The notes under the pieces are model-generated. The model did no database searches. It was not told the origin of the DNA and was given only the letters and a program-made list of their open reading frames with translations. Below, one piece after another: positions 63,261 to 64,000 of a stretch of 64,000 nucleotides of DNA (within the stretch, counting starts at the first letter, position 1; each line of letters begins with the position of its first letter). This DNA is from Oikopleura dioica (lineage: Eukaryota > Chordata > Appendicularia > Copelata > Oikopleuridae). The stretch is taken from the NCBI GenBank assembly GCA_907165135.1, contig OU015566.1, positions 7,920,157-7,984,156 on the forward strand, in the 5' to 3' direction. A program made the position numbers and the translations under genes.

Positions 63261-64000
63261 ATCTGGAGCGTAGTAAAAGCATTTATCTTCTCTGCCAGTA
63301 GGACGGCTTGAAACGGTCATTTTTTTTTTATTTTTCAAAGTTATTTTTATATTTTTGACCTTTTTCAGACGACAACAACTGGAAACACCTTTGCACTTTC
63401 ATCTTCTCCACGAACAATAATTTGGTGAGTTCCGATCGTAGATCCAAAGTGGAAAACGAAGAAACCGCTTCAAGTTAAGTAAATGAAGAAAAATAAAAAA
63501 AAACTACGCACATTCTTTTGAGTCCGTTCGGGATGATAAACGGGGCAGTTCCACTCTCTGAGATTCTGAGCATGATTCCGAGAGCGTCGACCAAATAATG
63601 CTGGCCATTTAAAAAGGTTGCACCAATTGACTTTAATGTTTTCTCTGATTTGATGTTTTCCCTCATCGATAAAGCGGATTTTTGGTCAAGGATTCCTCTT
63701 TGCGTTCGGTAACTTATTTACTTGGGCAAAAATCAACCTCCCAAAAAGCTGCTAGAAGCTACAAACTTAGTAGTACAGAGGCTTTCATAGAAAACGTTCA
63801 TAAGTAAATAAAGAATCAGAAACATCTGTGTGTTTGTTATTGCCAGAAAAATCGGAAAATAAAATCGAATACTTTTTGGTTTTGATATCGTCTCTATTCG
63901 GCAAACGTTTCTCTATAAGATCTTGATCTGATTTGATGATTAGCCTCAAAAGATTCTGATATCGATTGTCATTCAATGTAGTGGTCAGTTCGTTCGCTAT

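Larger units (their letters stand above)
61558..64000 (-). pseudogene. Type II Cys-rich protein, copy B (gene 1), interrupted by a hAT-like element; runs off the window
   Basis: Exonic segments matching copy A lie at 61570-61847 (NLNRFEEAQGYIASNHFNA to KVENM, stop), 63261-63330 (TVSSRPTGREDKCFYYAPD), about 63380-63470, 63480-63650 (KTLKSIGATFLNGQHYLV) and 63785-64000. The insertion at 61848-63260 separates CFYYAPD from YNLNRF. Translation through it meets a stop, so the coding sequence is broken unless the insert is spliced out. The stop codon after KVENM lies at the edge of the adjacent long-TIR element. Unlike copy A, no stop is seen before GATFLNG. Confidence 0.8.

Noticed and set aside
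62979-63338. 119-codon frame continuing gene 1 of copy B into the transposon
   Set aside because: The part after CFYYAPD is Pro/Arg-rich read-through of the hAT-like element and not part of the ancestral protein.

Overview
This looks like nuclear DNA of a compact-genome animal, most likely the appendicularian tunicate Oikopleura dioica or a close relative. That is an inference. The DNA is AT-rich and the genes are spliced. Most introns are only about 40-60 bp, and GT-AG introns of 41-46 bp can be placed exactly in several genes. There are no bacterial operons, rRNAs or CRISPR arrays. Many real exons have no start codon, so genes had to be read by joining open segments across splice sites.

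Region by region. (1) 1-25 kb has no long ORF, but scattered minus-strand exons with good splice sites suggest one or more large genes with long, repeat-filled introns. Two exons resemble a divergent formin FH2 domain (tentative). This part also holds a perfect (TATTA)n array and a 953-bp fold-back element. (2) 25.5-31 kb holds a secreted Cys-rich/kelch-like gene, a small gene with a nuclear-receptor-like zinc finger plus a coiled coil, a 645-bp fold-back and a small two-exon gene. (3) 31.26-34.46 kb is a well-resolved galactose-3-O-sulfotransferase-type gene (minus). (4) 36.5-41 kb has small candidate genes, MITEs and a minus-strand gene pair with operon-like spacing. (5) 41.15-43.96 kb is a non-coding LTR element with a 4-bp target-site duplication. 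(6) 44.1-48.0 kb has a possible MATH-like gene, a secreted basic protein gene divergent from it, and a tandem MATH-domain gene.

(7) 48.9-64 kb is a tandemly duplicated locus. Each copy carries a plus-strand small membrane-anchored protein gene and two minus-strand genes (a type II Cys-rich protein and a secreted kelch-like protein). Copy A (48.9-53.5 kb) is compact. Copy B (54.0-64+ kb) is inflated by four separable sets of mobile DNA: an intronic gag-protease LTR element with pol and most of one LTR deleted; a long-TIR element; three TTAA-bounded elements packed end to end inside it; and a hAT-like element with its own nested MITE, which interrupts an exon. Comparing A with B gives near base-pair resolution of these insertions.

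The Cys-rich/kelch-like proteins, small anchored proteins and secreted basic protein probably act at the cell surface or outside the cell. Nothing in the sequence shows what they do.
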